Assembly (NCBI GenBank): GCA_011523505.1
Contig: WTGP01000006.1
Coordinates: forward strand, 23,810 to 87,809
Direction: 5' to 3'
DNA length: 64,000 bases
DNA from: Gammaproteobacteria bacterium
Lineage (GTDB): Bacteria; Pseudomonadota; Gammaproteobacteria; Steroidobacterales; Foliamicaceae
Shown: positions 44,987 to 53,342 of the stretch, piece by piece
How positions within the stretch are numbered: the first letter of the stretch is position 1
Layout of the letters: each line of letters starts with the position of its first letter
Program-made: the position numbers and the translations under genes
The notes under the pieces: model-generated
Told to the model about the DNA's origin: nothing
What the model saw: only the letters and a program-made list of their open reading frames with translations
Databases searched by the model: none

Positions 44987-47485
44987 ATGAATGCACTCTT
45001 CATTGCCCGCGTGGCCGCAGCGGGTATCGTAGTGGCGCTGCTCGCGCCGGTGGCGCCGGCGCAGGACGCGATCGAGGAAATCATCGTTACCGCCCGGCAG
45101 CGCGAGGAAACGCTGCGCGACGTGCCCGGCACGGTGCGGGTCCTGACATCCGAGGACATCGAGCGCTCGGGCATTCAGCGCGCCGAGGACTTCGTGTACA
45201 TGACGCCCGGCGTTTCGATCGTGGATTCGGCCGAGGTCGGCGACACGCAGGTGAACATTCGCGGAATCAACGGCGCACGCGATGCCGAGAACTCCTATGC
45301 GCTGATCGTCGACGGCGTGCTGATGACCAATCCGGCGGCGCTTAACCGCGAGTACGCGAACCTGAGCCAGATCGAAATACTCAAGGGGCCGCAGGGCGCG
45401 CTGTACGGGCGCAACGCCGCGGCCGGCGCCATCATCATCACCACCGACAAGCCGAGCGGCGAGACCGGCGGCTACCTCAAGGTGAGCGGCGCGGGCGACA
45501 GCACCTGGCTGTACTCCGGCGCCGTGGAAAGCGCCCTGGCCGAAGGCGTCAACTTCCGCGTGCAGGGCGACTACCGCACCACCGACGGCTTCTACGAGAA
45601 CACCTATCTCGACCGCGACGACATCGTGGACGACTATCGCGGCTACAACCTCAACGCGCGGCTCACCTGGGACCAGTCCGACGACACGAGCTGGGACTTC
45701 AAGTTCCGTTACGGAGAGGTCGACGCGGCCTCGATCACCTTCAACGCCGCGTTTCACCTTCCCCTGTTCGCGCAGCTGTTCGGCGTGCCGCAGTTCTTCG
45801 AGGACGTCAACGACCACGAGTTCGCGTTCCAGACCAACATCGATCCGGGCAACGAGCAGGAGGCCACGGAGTTCTCCGCCCGCGTGGACCATGCGCTCGG
45901 CTGGGCGGACATGCGCGCCTGGTTCCTGTTCAGCAAGATCGACAACAACCTGAGCGCCGACGGCACCAGCGGCGCCTTCGGTTTCTTCAACGCCAACCAG
46001 CACTGCCTGAATTCAACCACGGAGGCGTTCAACGCCGGGGTGCGGCTGCCCGCCCCCACCTACCTGGGGCCCGACCCCAACTTCCCGGTGTCGCTGCTGG
46101 GACCCTACACGCCCATCGCCTGCGACGGCACCCAGTACCAGGAACGCAAGCAGACCGACTTCAGCTTCGAGGTGCGGCTGAACTCCACCGGTGACGGACC
46201 CATGACCTGGCTGGCCGGCGCCTATTTCCTCGACATCGACCGCGAGGTGGGCGTCAATACCGGACTGGACCTGGGCAACGGCATCACCCAGGAACTGTAT
46301 GTGCCGCAGAGCGGCAACAACCCCACCGAGCAACTCGTGCACGACCGCTTCAGCAATCGCGTGATGGCGGCTTTCGGCGAAATCTCCTACGAAATGACCG
46401 AAACCACGGAAGTCTCGCTGGCGCTGCGCTTCGACAACGAACGGCGCGAGGTTGAGAACCTGGTTCCGATCAACGCCCTGTCGCAGTACATCGACTGCGA
46501 CGGACCGCCCTACACCGGCAACGCGCCGATCAACCCCGGCCTGTGCCCCGGCGTGAATCCGGCCGGTTCGATCGCGCCCAAGTCCCGCACCTTCAGCCAG
46601 TTCCAGCCGAAGCTCTCGCTGACCTGGGACGTGACCGAGGACTGGACCGTGTTCGCCAGCGGCGGCGTGGGCTTCAAGAGCGGCGGTTTCAACAACCAGG
46701 GCGCCAAGGCCACCGTGGACATCTTCATCAACGGCCTGATCAACAACGTGTTCCTGGCGGCCGTCGGCGCACCGCCGCAGGTGCCCGTGGGGATCACCGA
46801 CGACGTGGACAAGGAAACTTCCGTTTCGCTGGAAGTGGGCATCAAGGGCAACCTGCTGGACGACCGCCTGCGGCTGGAAGCCACGGCCTTCAACGTGCAG
46901 GTGGACGACATGCAGTTCTTCGAGTTCCTGGTGGGCCCCTTCGGCCTGCTGCGGCTGAACGGCAACGTCGATGAAGTGAGCCTGCAGGGCGCCGAGGTGG
47001 GCGCCTCCTGGGCGGTCACGGACATCCTCGACGTCTACGCGGGCTGGGGCTACGTGGACAGCGAGATCGAAGCCAACAGCGTGCGGCCCGACACGGTCGG
47101 CAACAAGTCGCCGTACACCCCGGACTGGACGGCCAGCGCCGGCGCCCGCGTGGTGATGCCGCTGACCGGCGACTGGCGGTTCGCGGCCTCGGCCGACGTG
47201 TCGGCCGTGGGCGAGACCTGGTTCCACGTGGTCCAGGACCAGCAGCGCGCGACATTGTTCAACGGCGTGGCCAGCGACTTCACGCCCACCCGGCGCGACA
47301 GCTACACGGTGCTGAACCTGCGCGTTGGCGTGGAGAACGACCGGCTCTCGGCCGTGGTGTTCGCGAAGAACGCGACCGAGGAGGTCTACCTGGAGGAAGT
47401 CATCCCCGCTCCCGAGTTCGGCGGCACCTTCATCCACCCGGCCGACCTGCGGCGCATAGGCATCGAATTCACCGCCCGCTTCTAA
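44987..47485 (+). CDS. TonB-dependent outer-membrane receptor
   Basis: This 832-residue protein has a signal peptide (cleavage near VAPAQ), a TonB-box-like IEEIIVTARQREETL at about residues 28-42, and a plug with LKGPQGALYGRNAAAGAI near residues 131-148. A beta-barrel follows and ends IGIEFTARF with the terminal Phe needed for membrane insertion. A strong ribosome site (AAGGAG) precedes the ATG. It transcribes towards, and stops at, a large inverted repeat before the deacetylase-fold genes. Being next to a hydrolase island, it is the likely entry route for that island's substrate. Confidence 0.94.
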   Translation: MNALFIARVAAAGIVVALLAPVAPAQDAIEEIIVTARQREETLRDVPGTVRVLTSEDIERSGIQRAEDFVYMTPGVSIVDSAEVGDTQVNIRGINGARDAENSYALIVDGVLMTNPAALNREYANLSQIEILKGPQGALYGRNAAAGAIIITTDKPSGETGGYLKVSGAGDSTWLYSGAVESALAEGVNFRVQGDYRTTDGFYENTYLDRDDIVDDYRGYNLNARLTWDQSDDTSWDFKFRYGEVDAASITFNAAFHLPLFAQLFGVPQFFEDVNDHEFAFQTNIDPGNEQEATEFSARVDHALGWADMRAWFLFSKIDNNLSADGTSGAFGFFNANQHCLNSTTEAFNAGVRLPAPTYLGPDPNFPVSLLGPYTPIACDGTQYQERKQTDFSFEVRLNSTGDGPMTWLAGAYFLDIDREVGVNTGLDLGNGITQELYVPQSGNNPTEQLVHDRFSNRVMAAFGEISYEMTETTEVSLALRFDNERREVENLVPINALSQYIDCDGPPYTGNAPINPGLCPGVNPAGSIAPKSRTFSQFQPKLSLTWDVTEDWTVFASGGVGFKSGGFNNQGAKATVDIFINGLINNVFLAAVGAPPQVPVGITDDVDKETSVSLEVGIKGNLLDDRLRLEATAFNVQVDDMQFFEFLVGPFGLLRLNGNVDEVSLQGAEVGASWAVTDILDVYAGWGYVDSEIEANSVRPDTVGNKSPYTPDWTASAGARVVMPLTGDWRFAASADVSAVGETWFHVVQDQQRATLFNGVASDFTPTRRDSYTVLNLRVGVENDRLSAVVFAKNATEEVYLEEVIPAPEFGGTFIHPADLRRIGIEFTARF

Positions 47486-47496
47486 GCGACCACGGA

Positions 47497-47588
47497 GGGA
47501 AGGAGGCCGTCCGACCCTTCCACACGAGGTTTTTAGAGGACGGAACGTCCTCGTTTCCCGTGTGGAAGGGTCGGACGGCCTCCTTCCC
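47497..47588. repeat. Dispersed palindromic element, copy 4 (perfect 30-bp inverted repeat)
   Basis: Arms 47497-47526 and 47559-47588 are exact inverted copies over 30 bases. The 32-base middle holds the core hairpin GAGGACG, loop GAA, CGTCCTC at 47536-47552. It separates two convergent genes (the receptor gene ends at 47485, the deacetylase-like gene at 47601), so it could end transcription both ways, though there is no clean T-run. Its core differs from the copy at 55928 by a paired G-C to A-T change on both arms. Confidence 0.75.
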
Positions 47589-47600
47589 GTCAAGCCGCGG

Positions 47601-48530
47601 TCAGGTGCGTTGCGCTGACCAGGCTGTGACGATGTCGGCGGCGCCGGCCGACCAGATGCCGGGCTGCTCGGAAATGTGTTTGAGCGCCGATTCGAGGGCG
47701 CCGATGCGGTGCGGCTGGCCCATGAGCCAGGGGTGCACGGACAGCGCGAGCAAGCGCCCGTGTCCGGTGCTCTCGGCCTCCGCCAGCAGGTAATCGCAGG
47801 CATCCTTCACCTGGTCGGCGTATTCCCATTCCGAGTGCAGGTTGTTCTGGATGATGAACTGGTCGTCGAGTTCCAGCGACAGGGGCAGCGCAATCAGCTC
47901 GCCGTGCCGGGTCGTGAACGGATAGGGCATGTCGTCGTTGATCCAGTCGCCCATGTAGCGAATACCCGCCTCGGCGAGCAGGTCCGGCGTGTTGCCGCTT
48001 TGCGACCGCGCCGGCCCCAGCCAGCCCGTGACCGGCTGGTCCACGGCCGCGCGCAGGGCCTCAAGCGACCGGTCGATCAGCTCCCGCTCGTCGTCCATGG
48101 CCAGGTCGCCGTGATGCAGGGTGTCCATGTGCCAGGAACCCGCAAGTATCTCGTTGCCGCGCCGGTTCAGGCGCTCAAGCAGTTGGGGATAACGCTGGGC
48201 GATGGCCGCGTTGACCGAAAACGTGGGGGTAAGGCCGGCTTCGTCCAAAGCTTCGAGGCAGCGGAAAAGGCCCACCCGGTTGCCGTAGTCGCGCAGCGTG
48301 AAGTGCCGCAGGTCGGGGTACGGCGTGCTCATGCCGCCCGGCGGCGGGAAGGGCCTGCCGCTCTGGTTCAGCGGGAAGAACTGCACCGCCAGGTTCACCC
48401 AAAGCGCCACCCGGGCGCCGTTCGGCCATGCGATCGGAGCGCGCTCGGACAGCATCGACCACTCGTAGCGGTCGTGGTCCATGCCGTAGCGGCGGCGTCG
48501 GTACTTCAGATAGGAAGGGTCAAGCGCCAT
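47601..48530 (-). CDS. Polysaccharide-deacetylase-fold hydrolase (PuuE allantoinase/imidase type)
   Basis: This 309-residue NodB-fold protein has the RDYGNRVGLFRCLEALDEAG segment that marks the PuuE/cyclic-imidase branch. The usual first-motif Asp-Asp pair is not seen (VALWVNLAVQF occupies the place). Conserved histidines lie in GSWHMDTLHHG and in ALSVHPWLMG. Members of this branch hydrolyse allantoin or cyclic imides rather than acetylated sugars. It is one of three paralogues within 7 kb. Its start overlaps the upstream paralogue by 11 bases. Confidence 0.82.
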   Translation of the reverse strand: MALDPSYLKYRRRRYGMDHDRYEWSMLSERAPIAWPNGARVALWVNLAVQFFPLNQSGRPFPPPGGMSTPYPDLRHFTLRDYGNRVGLFRCLEALDEAGLTPTFSVNAAIAQRYPQLLERLNRRGNEILAGSWHMDTLHHGDLAMDDERELIDRSLEALRAAVDQPVTGWLGPARSQSGNTPDLLAEAGIRYMGDWINDDMPYPFTTRHGELIALPLSLELDDQFIIQNNLHSEWEYADQVKDACDYLLAEAESTGHGRLLALSVHPWLMGQPHRIGALESALKHISEQPGIWSAGAADIVTAWSAQRT

Positions 48531-49452
48531 TTCCGCCGTCCCCCGAGTCTCCCCCGCCCCACTTCGCGACGGCCTGGTCGTAGTAGTGCTCGACGAAGTA
48601 CTCGGCTATTTCCCGGCCCGTGGTCACCCAGACATCGGGGTGCCCGGTGATATAGGCCAGCGCATCCTCGAACGCGCGTATCCGGTGCGGGTGCGCCACC
48701 TGGTAGGCGTGCAGCGGCACGCACATGACCGTTCCGCCCCGCTCGCCTTCCCGGTAGAGCCGGTCGAAGGCCTGCCTGATCATCGAGCCGTAACGCCTGG
48801 GCTCGATGCGGTTGACGACATAGACAATGGTGTCGTTGAGTTCCAGCGAGTAGGGCACGGAAACGAACGGCTTGCCGGAGCGCACCTTGACGGGCGTGGG
48901 CTGGTCGTCGTGAAACAGGTCGCAGGTATAGAGCCCGCCGGCCTCGCTGAACAGGTCCAGCGTGCGCTCGGTGTGCGTGAGGGCCGGGGCCAGGTAGCCG
49001 GCGCACTGCTGCCCGGTGTGTTCGGCGATGGTGCGCACGGAGTCCTCGATCATCGCGCGTTCCTGGGCCTCGTCCATGCCGTAGGTGTAGCGGGTGTTGT
49101 AGATACCGTGGCTGAAGAACTCCCAGTTGCGCTCCCGGCACATGTCGATGATCTCGGGATGATGCTCGCAAAGCGCCGTCGACAGGCTGACGGAGCCGCG
49201 CACGCCATGGCGGTCGAGCAGTTCCATCATCCGCACGTGGCCGACCCGGTTGCCGTAGTCCCGTGTTCCATAGCCCTGGATATCGGGGGTCGGGCGCGGC
49301 CAGGCTTTGCGGTTCGGGTTGGCCGGCGGATCCAGTTCGTAGAACTCGATGTTGGGCGCAACCCACAAGGCGACCCTGGCGCCGTCCGGCCAACGGATCG
49401 GCAGGCGCTCGTCCCAAGCGCGATAGTCGTATAGCGCTGGATCTTCCCGCAC
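48520..49452 (-). CDS. Polysaccharide-deacetylase-fold hydrolase (PuuE allantoinase/imidase type)
   Basis: This 310-residue paralogue of the neighbouring gene has TRDYGNRVGHVRMMELLDRHG, a first-motif region VALWVAPNIEFY, FFSHGIYNTRYTYG in the second motif and VPLHAYQVAHPHRIRAF near the C-terminus. The low-complexity tail (GGGDSGDGGNGA) is extra. It should open a cyclic amide or imide. It lies 9 bases after an isochorismatase-fold amidase gene in the same transcript, so a ring-opened amide might pass from one enzyme to the other. Which paralogue acts on which substrate cannot be told. Confidence 0.82.
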   Translation of the reverse strand: MREDPALYDYRAWDERLPIRWPDGARVALWVAPNIEFYELDPPANPNRKAWPRPTPDIQGYGTRDYGNRVGHVRMMELLDRHGVRGSVSLSTALCEHHPEIIDMCRERNWEFFSHGIYNTRYTYGMDEAQERAMIEDSVRTIAEHTGQQCAGYLAPALTHTERTLDLFSEAGGLYTCDLFHDDQPTPVKVRSGKPFVSVPYSLELNDTIVYVVNRIEPRRYGSMIRQAFDRLYREGERGGTVMCVPLHAYQVAHPHRIRAFEDALAYITGHPDVWVTTGREIAEYFVEHYYDQAVAKWGGGDSGDGGNGA

Positions 49453-49461
49453 GGAGAGTCC

Positions 49462-50175
49462 CTAGAAGCTTACGCCGCGCGCCCGGCGAATCGGCGCACA
49501 GCCGGGATGGTTCTCCAGCCAGTCGGCCACCGCGGCGAAGGGCTCCACGTCCGCGTACTTGAGCATGATGTCGCAGAGGTTGGCGAAGTGCGGTATCTCG
49601 TGCTTGTCGGCCACGCACTCCTCCGGGACGATCGTCCGGTAGCCGTGCGAAAGCGAGGAAACCGAGGAGGCGCGCACGCAACCGGACGTGCTGCCGCCGG
49701 TGAGGATCACCGTGTCCACCTTGTGCCAGACCAGAAGCGAGGGTATCAGGCTGTCGTGAAAGACGCTGGCCATGCGCTTGTTGATCACGGCGTCGCGTTG
49801 CCGGTCCACGATCAGCCGCGGGTCGAGCTCCGCGCGGGCGTCGCCCTCCTTGATGTTCTGAAGGGAATTCTCGGTATCGGTGCGCGTTCCCCACACGCCG
49901 GCGTCGTCGGCGTTGCCCATGTAGGCGACGTAGGTCCAGATCACCGGCATGTTCTTGTCGCGCGCCAGCGCCGACAGGCGGTTGACGTAATCGATCTGGC
50001 CGGGGTTCGTCTGGTAGGCCGTGGGAAAGCTGTCGATGTCCGTGTAGGCGCGCTGCAGATCGATGTTGATCAACGCCGCCTTTTCCCCAAAGCCGAAACG
50101 CGCCCGGTTCGGGTTGGACTTGACCTCTTGCCAGTATTGGCGGGGCGTCAGGTTGGAGGTTTGCATCTTTGGCAT
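49462..50175 (-). CDS. Isochorismatase-fold cysteine hydrolase (amidase/carbamoylase-like)
   Basis: This 237-residue enzyme of the N-carbamoylsarcosine/maleamate amidase branch has the complete catalytic triad: Asp39 in LINIDLQRAY, Lys133 in NKRMASVF and Cys166 in GSTSGCVRAS. It should cleave a linear amide, ureido acid or half-amide, releasing ammonia or carbamate. Between a dihydropyrimidinase-type gene upstream and two imidase-type genes downstream, it would act on their ring-opened product. Length is normal with a slightly long N-terminus. Confidence 0.9.
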   Translation of the reverse strand: MPKMQTSNLTPRQYWQEVKSNPNRARFGFGEKAALINIDLQRAYTDIDSFPTAYQTNPGQIDYVNRLSALARDKNMPVIWTYVAYMGNADDAGVWGTRTDTENSLQNIKEGDARAELDPRLIVDRQRDAVINKRMASVFHDSLIPSLLVWHKVDTVILTGGSTSGCVRASSVSSLSHGYRTIVPEECVADKHEIPHFANLCDIMLKYADVEPFAAVADWLENHPGCAPIRRARGVSF

Positions 50176-50188
50176 GGGCGCACTCCGG

Positions 50189-51664
50189 TTACATCGGGCG
50201 GCGGATGAACTCGCCGGTGGGGGCGCCGATCACGGCGCCGTCGTCGTAAATCCGGCGTCCGCGCAGGAAGGTGGTCCTGACCCGCGCGTCCAGTTCCACG
50301 CCCTCGAACGGCGTGTAGCCCTGCTGCGACTCCGATTCCTCGGCCCGGACCGTCCAGTTCTCGTCGGGGTCCACGATCGCCAGGTCCGCGTCCAGGCCTT
50401 CGGCGATGTCGCCCTTGCGTGACAGCCCGAATCGGCGCGCCGGGTTCAGGCTGGTCACCTCGGCCATGTGATTGAAACTCATTCCGCGGCGGCGTCCCTC
50501 GCTGACCAGCGCGGACAGCAGGTACTCGGTGCCGCCGAAGCCGGACTTCGCGAGCCAGATGTCGTCGGGATTGTCCTGGCTCACCTTGCGCTCGTGCTTG
50601 CAGCAGGCATGGTCGCTGCATACCCAGTCGAGCTCGCGCTCCAGCAGCTTCTCCCACAGGAACTCCACGTCCTCGCGCGGCCGGATCGGCGGGTTGACCT
50701 TGGCCAGGTTGCCGTTGGGCGTGTCCACGTCCAGGACCAGGTGGCCGATGGTCACCTCGCGCCGGAAGTCGATGTGCGGAAACGCGCCCTGCATGCGCAG
50801 CGCGGCGTCCACCGCCTTGGCCGAACTCAGGTGCAGCAGGTTGATGTTGGGCAGCTCGGTCTCGTGCGCGAGGTACGAGGCAATGCAGATCGCCAATCCC
50901 TCGGAGTGCGGCGGCCGGGCCGCATGGTAGGCGTGGAGGCCGGTCAGAGCGCCTTCCTCCCGCACCATCTTCGTATAGGCCTGCATGATCTCCGCCGTCT
51001 CGCAGTGCAGGCTCAAGCTGATGGCGGAAGCGGCTTCCGGGTGCTCCTGCATGGCGCGCTTGACGCCGCGCATCACGAACTCGAAGTGCGCGTAGTCGTA
51101 GCGTTCGTCCTCGCCGATCATCAGGAAGTCGTTCTGGCTGGCGGAGGCCCCGTGCAGCCCGTAGCTGCCGTAGAACATGAAGATCTTGAACGAGGTGACC
51201 CCGTGCTCGCCCACCAGCAAGGGCAGTTCCGAAATGTGGGTGCTGTCCATCGGCGCCAGGTGATAGCAGTAGTCCACGTGGAAACGCCCGTCGGACTTCG
51301 CCAGCACCTCCGGGAAGAAGTCGGCGTACGGCCCCCCCTTGTTCAGGTAGTACTGCCCCGTGCGCATGTAGTTGAGGCTCGAGGTAACGCCGCCCTGGGC
51401 CGCGGCCCGGCTCTCGGTCTGCGCGTCCTGCTCCAGCGGGCCGTAAATGCCGCAGTGCATGTGGGGATCCACGACCCCGGGAAACGCGATCCGGTTGCGC
51501 GCGTCGTAGGTTTCCCTGGCGCTCTCCGCGGCGATTTCCGGCGCCAGGCTTGCGAAACGCCCGTCCCTGATCGCGATATCGAGGTCTTCCAGGCCGTCCC
51601 CGTCCGGGCGGGCCACGCGCACGTTCTTGATCAGCAAATCGAATTCATGGGTGCCGTCGGTCAC
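50189..51664 (-). CDS. Dihydropyrimidinase/hydantoinase/allantoinase-type amidohydrolase
   Basis: This 491-residue metal-dependent ring-opening hydrolase has the metal set Asp66, His68 and His70 in VVDPHMHC, the carboxylated Lys160 in SFKIFMFY, His220, His278 and Asp351 in CSDHACC. The family hydrolyses cyclic amides (dihydropyrimidines, hydantoins, allantoin, dihydroorotate). The pattern DPHMHCG rather than DxHTH suggests a non-canonical substrate. It is the first gene of a four-gene minus-strand operon and is divergent from an alpha/beta hydrolase operon across a 97-base gap. Confidence 0.9.
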   Translation of the reverse strand: MTDGTHEFDLLIKNVRVARPDGDGLEDLDIAIRDGRFASLAPEIAAESARETYDARNRIAFPGVVDPHMHCGIYGPLEQDAQTESRAAAQGGVTSSLNYMRTGQYYLNKGGPYADFFPEVLAKSDGRFHVDYCYHLAPMDSTHISELPLLVGEHGVTSFKIFMFYGSYGLHGASASQNDFLMIGEDERYDYAHFEFVMRGVKRAMQEHPEAASAISLSLHCETAEIMQAYTKMVREEGALTGLHAYHAARPPHSEGLAICIASYLAHETELPNINLLHLSSAKAVDAALRMQGAFPHIDFRREVTIGHLVLDVDTPNGNLAKVNPPIRPREDVEFLWEKLLERELDWVCSDHACCKHERKVSQDNPDDIWLAKSGFGGTEYLLSALVSEGRRRGMSFNHMAEVTSLNPARRFGLSRKGDIAEGLDADLAIVDPDENWTVRAEESESQQGYTPFEGVELDARVRTTFLRGRRIYDDGAVIGAPTGEFIRRPM

Positions 51665-51682
51665 TGGCTTGCTCCCGGCCCG

Positions 51683-51703
51683 CTTGCGGGGCGCAAGTAT
51701 AAG
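51683..51703. promoter_or_regulatory. Inverted-repeat operator candidate between two divergent operons
   Basis: CTTGCG-N3-CGCAAG at 51683-51697 is a perfect 6-bp inverted repeat in the gap between the amidohydrolase and alpha/beta hydrolase start codons. TATAAG follows directly at 51698-51703. The position would let one regulator control both operons. No regulator gene is encoded in the island. Confidence 0.4.
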
Positions 51704-51761
51704 ACACGAGGGTCGATTGCTAGGCTACACTAGCCCGCCCGGGAGAGGGATTCGAGAGACG

Positions 51762-52559
51762 ATGAAACGACGCAAAGGCTACGCCGACGGGCCGTTCGGC
51801 CAGATCCACTACCAGGAGGCGGGGAGCGGCGCGCCGCTGCTGCTGCTCCACCAGTCGCCCAGCTCCTCGGAGATGTTCGAGGCCGCCTATCAGCCGCTGG
51901 CGGAGCGCGGAATACGCGCGATCGGTGTCGATACGCCCGGCTTCGGCCAGTCCCACGTCCCCGACGAGCAGCCCTGGATCCCGGATTACGCAAACGCCAT
52001 TCGCAATGTGATCGACCACCTCGGACTCGAACGCACGGCCGTGCTGGGCCATCACACGGGCGCATCGATCGCCGCGGAGCTGGCGGTGATGGAGCCGGAG
52101 CGGGTCACGCGCGTGGTGCTGAACGGCGCGCCGCTGCTGACCCGCGAGGAGCAGGACAAGTGGAAGCAGGCGACCAGCAACCGCGTCGAATCCGGACCGA
52201 AGGCCGACGGCAGCCACCTCATGGACATGTGGAACCGGCGCGTGCACTTCACGCCGGGCTGGACCAACCTGCGCGCCATGCACTGGGGCGTGGTGCAGAT
52301 GCTGATCGCCGGCGAGACCGCCCGCTACGGCCACGCCGCCGCCTTCGCCCACGACCTTTCCGAGCCACTGCGCAGGATGACCCAGCCGACGCTGGTACTG
52401 ACCAACACCGGAGACGACATTTACGAGGTCTGCAAGCGCGTTCCGAAGCTCCGGCCGGACTTCGAATATGCCGAATTGCAAGGCGGCACACACGACATCG
52501 TGGATGAACAGCCCGAGGAATGGACCCGCATCGTGGCTGACTTCGTTCTGAAAGACTAG
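51762..52559 (+). CDS. Alpha/beta hydrolase with non-canonical nucleophile elbow
   Basis: This 265-residue alpha/beta-hydrolase-fold protein reads LLLLHQSPSSSEMF (oxyanion region), then GVDTPGFGQS, GHHTGAS at residues 96-102, an acid in TNTGDDIYE (Asp218/219) and His244 in GGTHDIVDE. In this fold the third residue of the GxNxG elbow is the nucleophile, normally Ser; here it is His98. I recall similar GHHTG forms in related proteins, so this may be a family trait rather than damage. The ATG at 51762 is the family start. It begins a four-gene plus-strand operon with a racemase-fold enzyme, a deacetylase-fold enzyme and an SDR. Confidence 0.82.
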   Translation: MKRRKGYADGPFGQIHYQEAGSGAPLLLLHQSPSSSEMFEAAYQPLAERGIRAIGVDTPGFGQSHVPDEQPWIPDYANAIRNVIDHLGLERTAVLGHHTGASIAAELAVMEPERVTRVVLNGAPLLTREEQDKWKQATSNRVESGPKADGSHLMDMWNRRVHFTPGWTNLRAMHWGVVQMLIAGETARYGHAAAFAHDLSEPLRRMTQPTLVLTNTGDDIYEVCKRVPKLRPDFEYAELQGGTHDIVDEQPEEWTRIVADFVLKD

Positions 52560-52589
52560 TGACGTGACACAGCACTGGAGGAACCCGAC

Positions 52590-53336
52590 ATGACCGATAC
52601 CCTGGGTTGGCGCATGAAGTTCGGTGTGGTGGCGCCGTCCACCAACACCAGCGTGCAGCCGGAATACGACGACATGCGCCCGCGCGGCGTGACCAATCAC
52701 TTCTCGCGCGCCTGGATTCCGGACGACCCCGTGAACAACGACGAGGAGTTCCTGCAGCTCATGGAGAACATCCGCGCGGAGACCGAAAACGCCGTGGACC
52801 GCGTCATGACCTGCAGCCCCGACTACGTCGTGATGGGCATGTCGGCCGAGACCTTCTGGGAGGGCGTGCTCGGCGCCGAACAACTCAAGAAGAATCTCGA
52901 GGAACGGGCCGGGGTGTCGGTGGGACTGGGCTCGCACGCCTGCCGCGACGCCATTGCCTGCTACGGCGACATCAAGCGGATCGGCGTGATCACCCCGTAC
53001 ATGCCGGTTGGAGACAAGGAAGTGCGCAGCTTCTTCGAGGGCTGCGGCTTCGAGGTGGTCCACCTGGTGGGGCTGAAGAGCAAGAGCCCGATGCTGATCG
53101 CGCACGAGACCCCGGCCACGCTGCGGCGTTCGGTGCACGAGGTCAACGACGACTCGGTGGAGCTGATCATCCAGGTGGGCACGAACCTGGCGTTCGCGCA
53201 TATCGCGCCGGAGGCCGAGAACTGGCTGGACAAGCCGGTGCTGGCGATCAACACCTGCACCTACTGGCACGCGCTGCGGGAGAACGGGATCGAGGACAAG
53301 GTCTACGGCTTCGGCTCGCTGCTCGCCGAGCACTAG
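52590..53336 (+). CDS. Asp/Glu racemase-fold enzyme (arylmalonate decarboxylase/maleate isomerase-like)
   Basis: This 248-residue paralogue of the protein at 12980-13723 has FGVVAPSTNTSVQPE at the front, VMGMSAETFWEG (81-92) in the first active-site loop and IQVGTNLAFAH (194-204) in the second. As in the other copy, neither loop has the expected catalytic Cys. The residues Cys75, Cys118 and Cys124 lie elsewhere. It is 30 bases after the alpha/beta hydrolase gene and 6 bases before a deacetylase-fold gene. Isomerisation or decarboxylation of a diacid in the island's pathway is a reasonable but unproven role. Confidence 0.8.
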   Translation: MTDTLGWRMKFGVVAPSTNTSVQPEYDDMRPRGVTNHFSRAWIPDDPVNNDEEFLQLMENIRAETENAVDRVMTCSPDYVVMGMSAETFWEGVLGAEQLKKNLEERAGVSVGLGSHACRDAIACYGDIKRIGVITPYMPVGDKEVRSFFEGCGFEVVHLVGLKSKSPMLIAHETPATLRRSVHEVNDDSVELIIQVGTNLAFAHIAPEAENWLDKPVLAINTCTYWHALRENGIEDKVYGFGSLLAEH

Positions 53337-53342
53337 TTCCAA

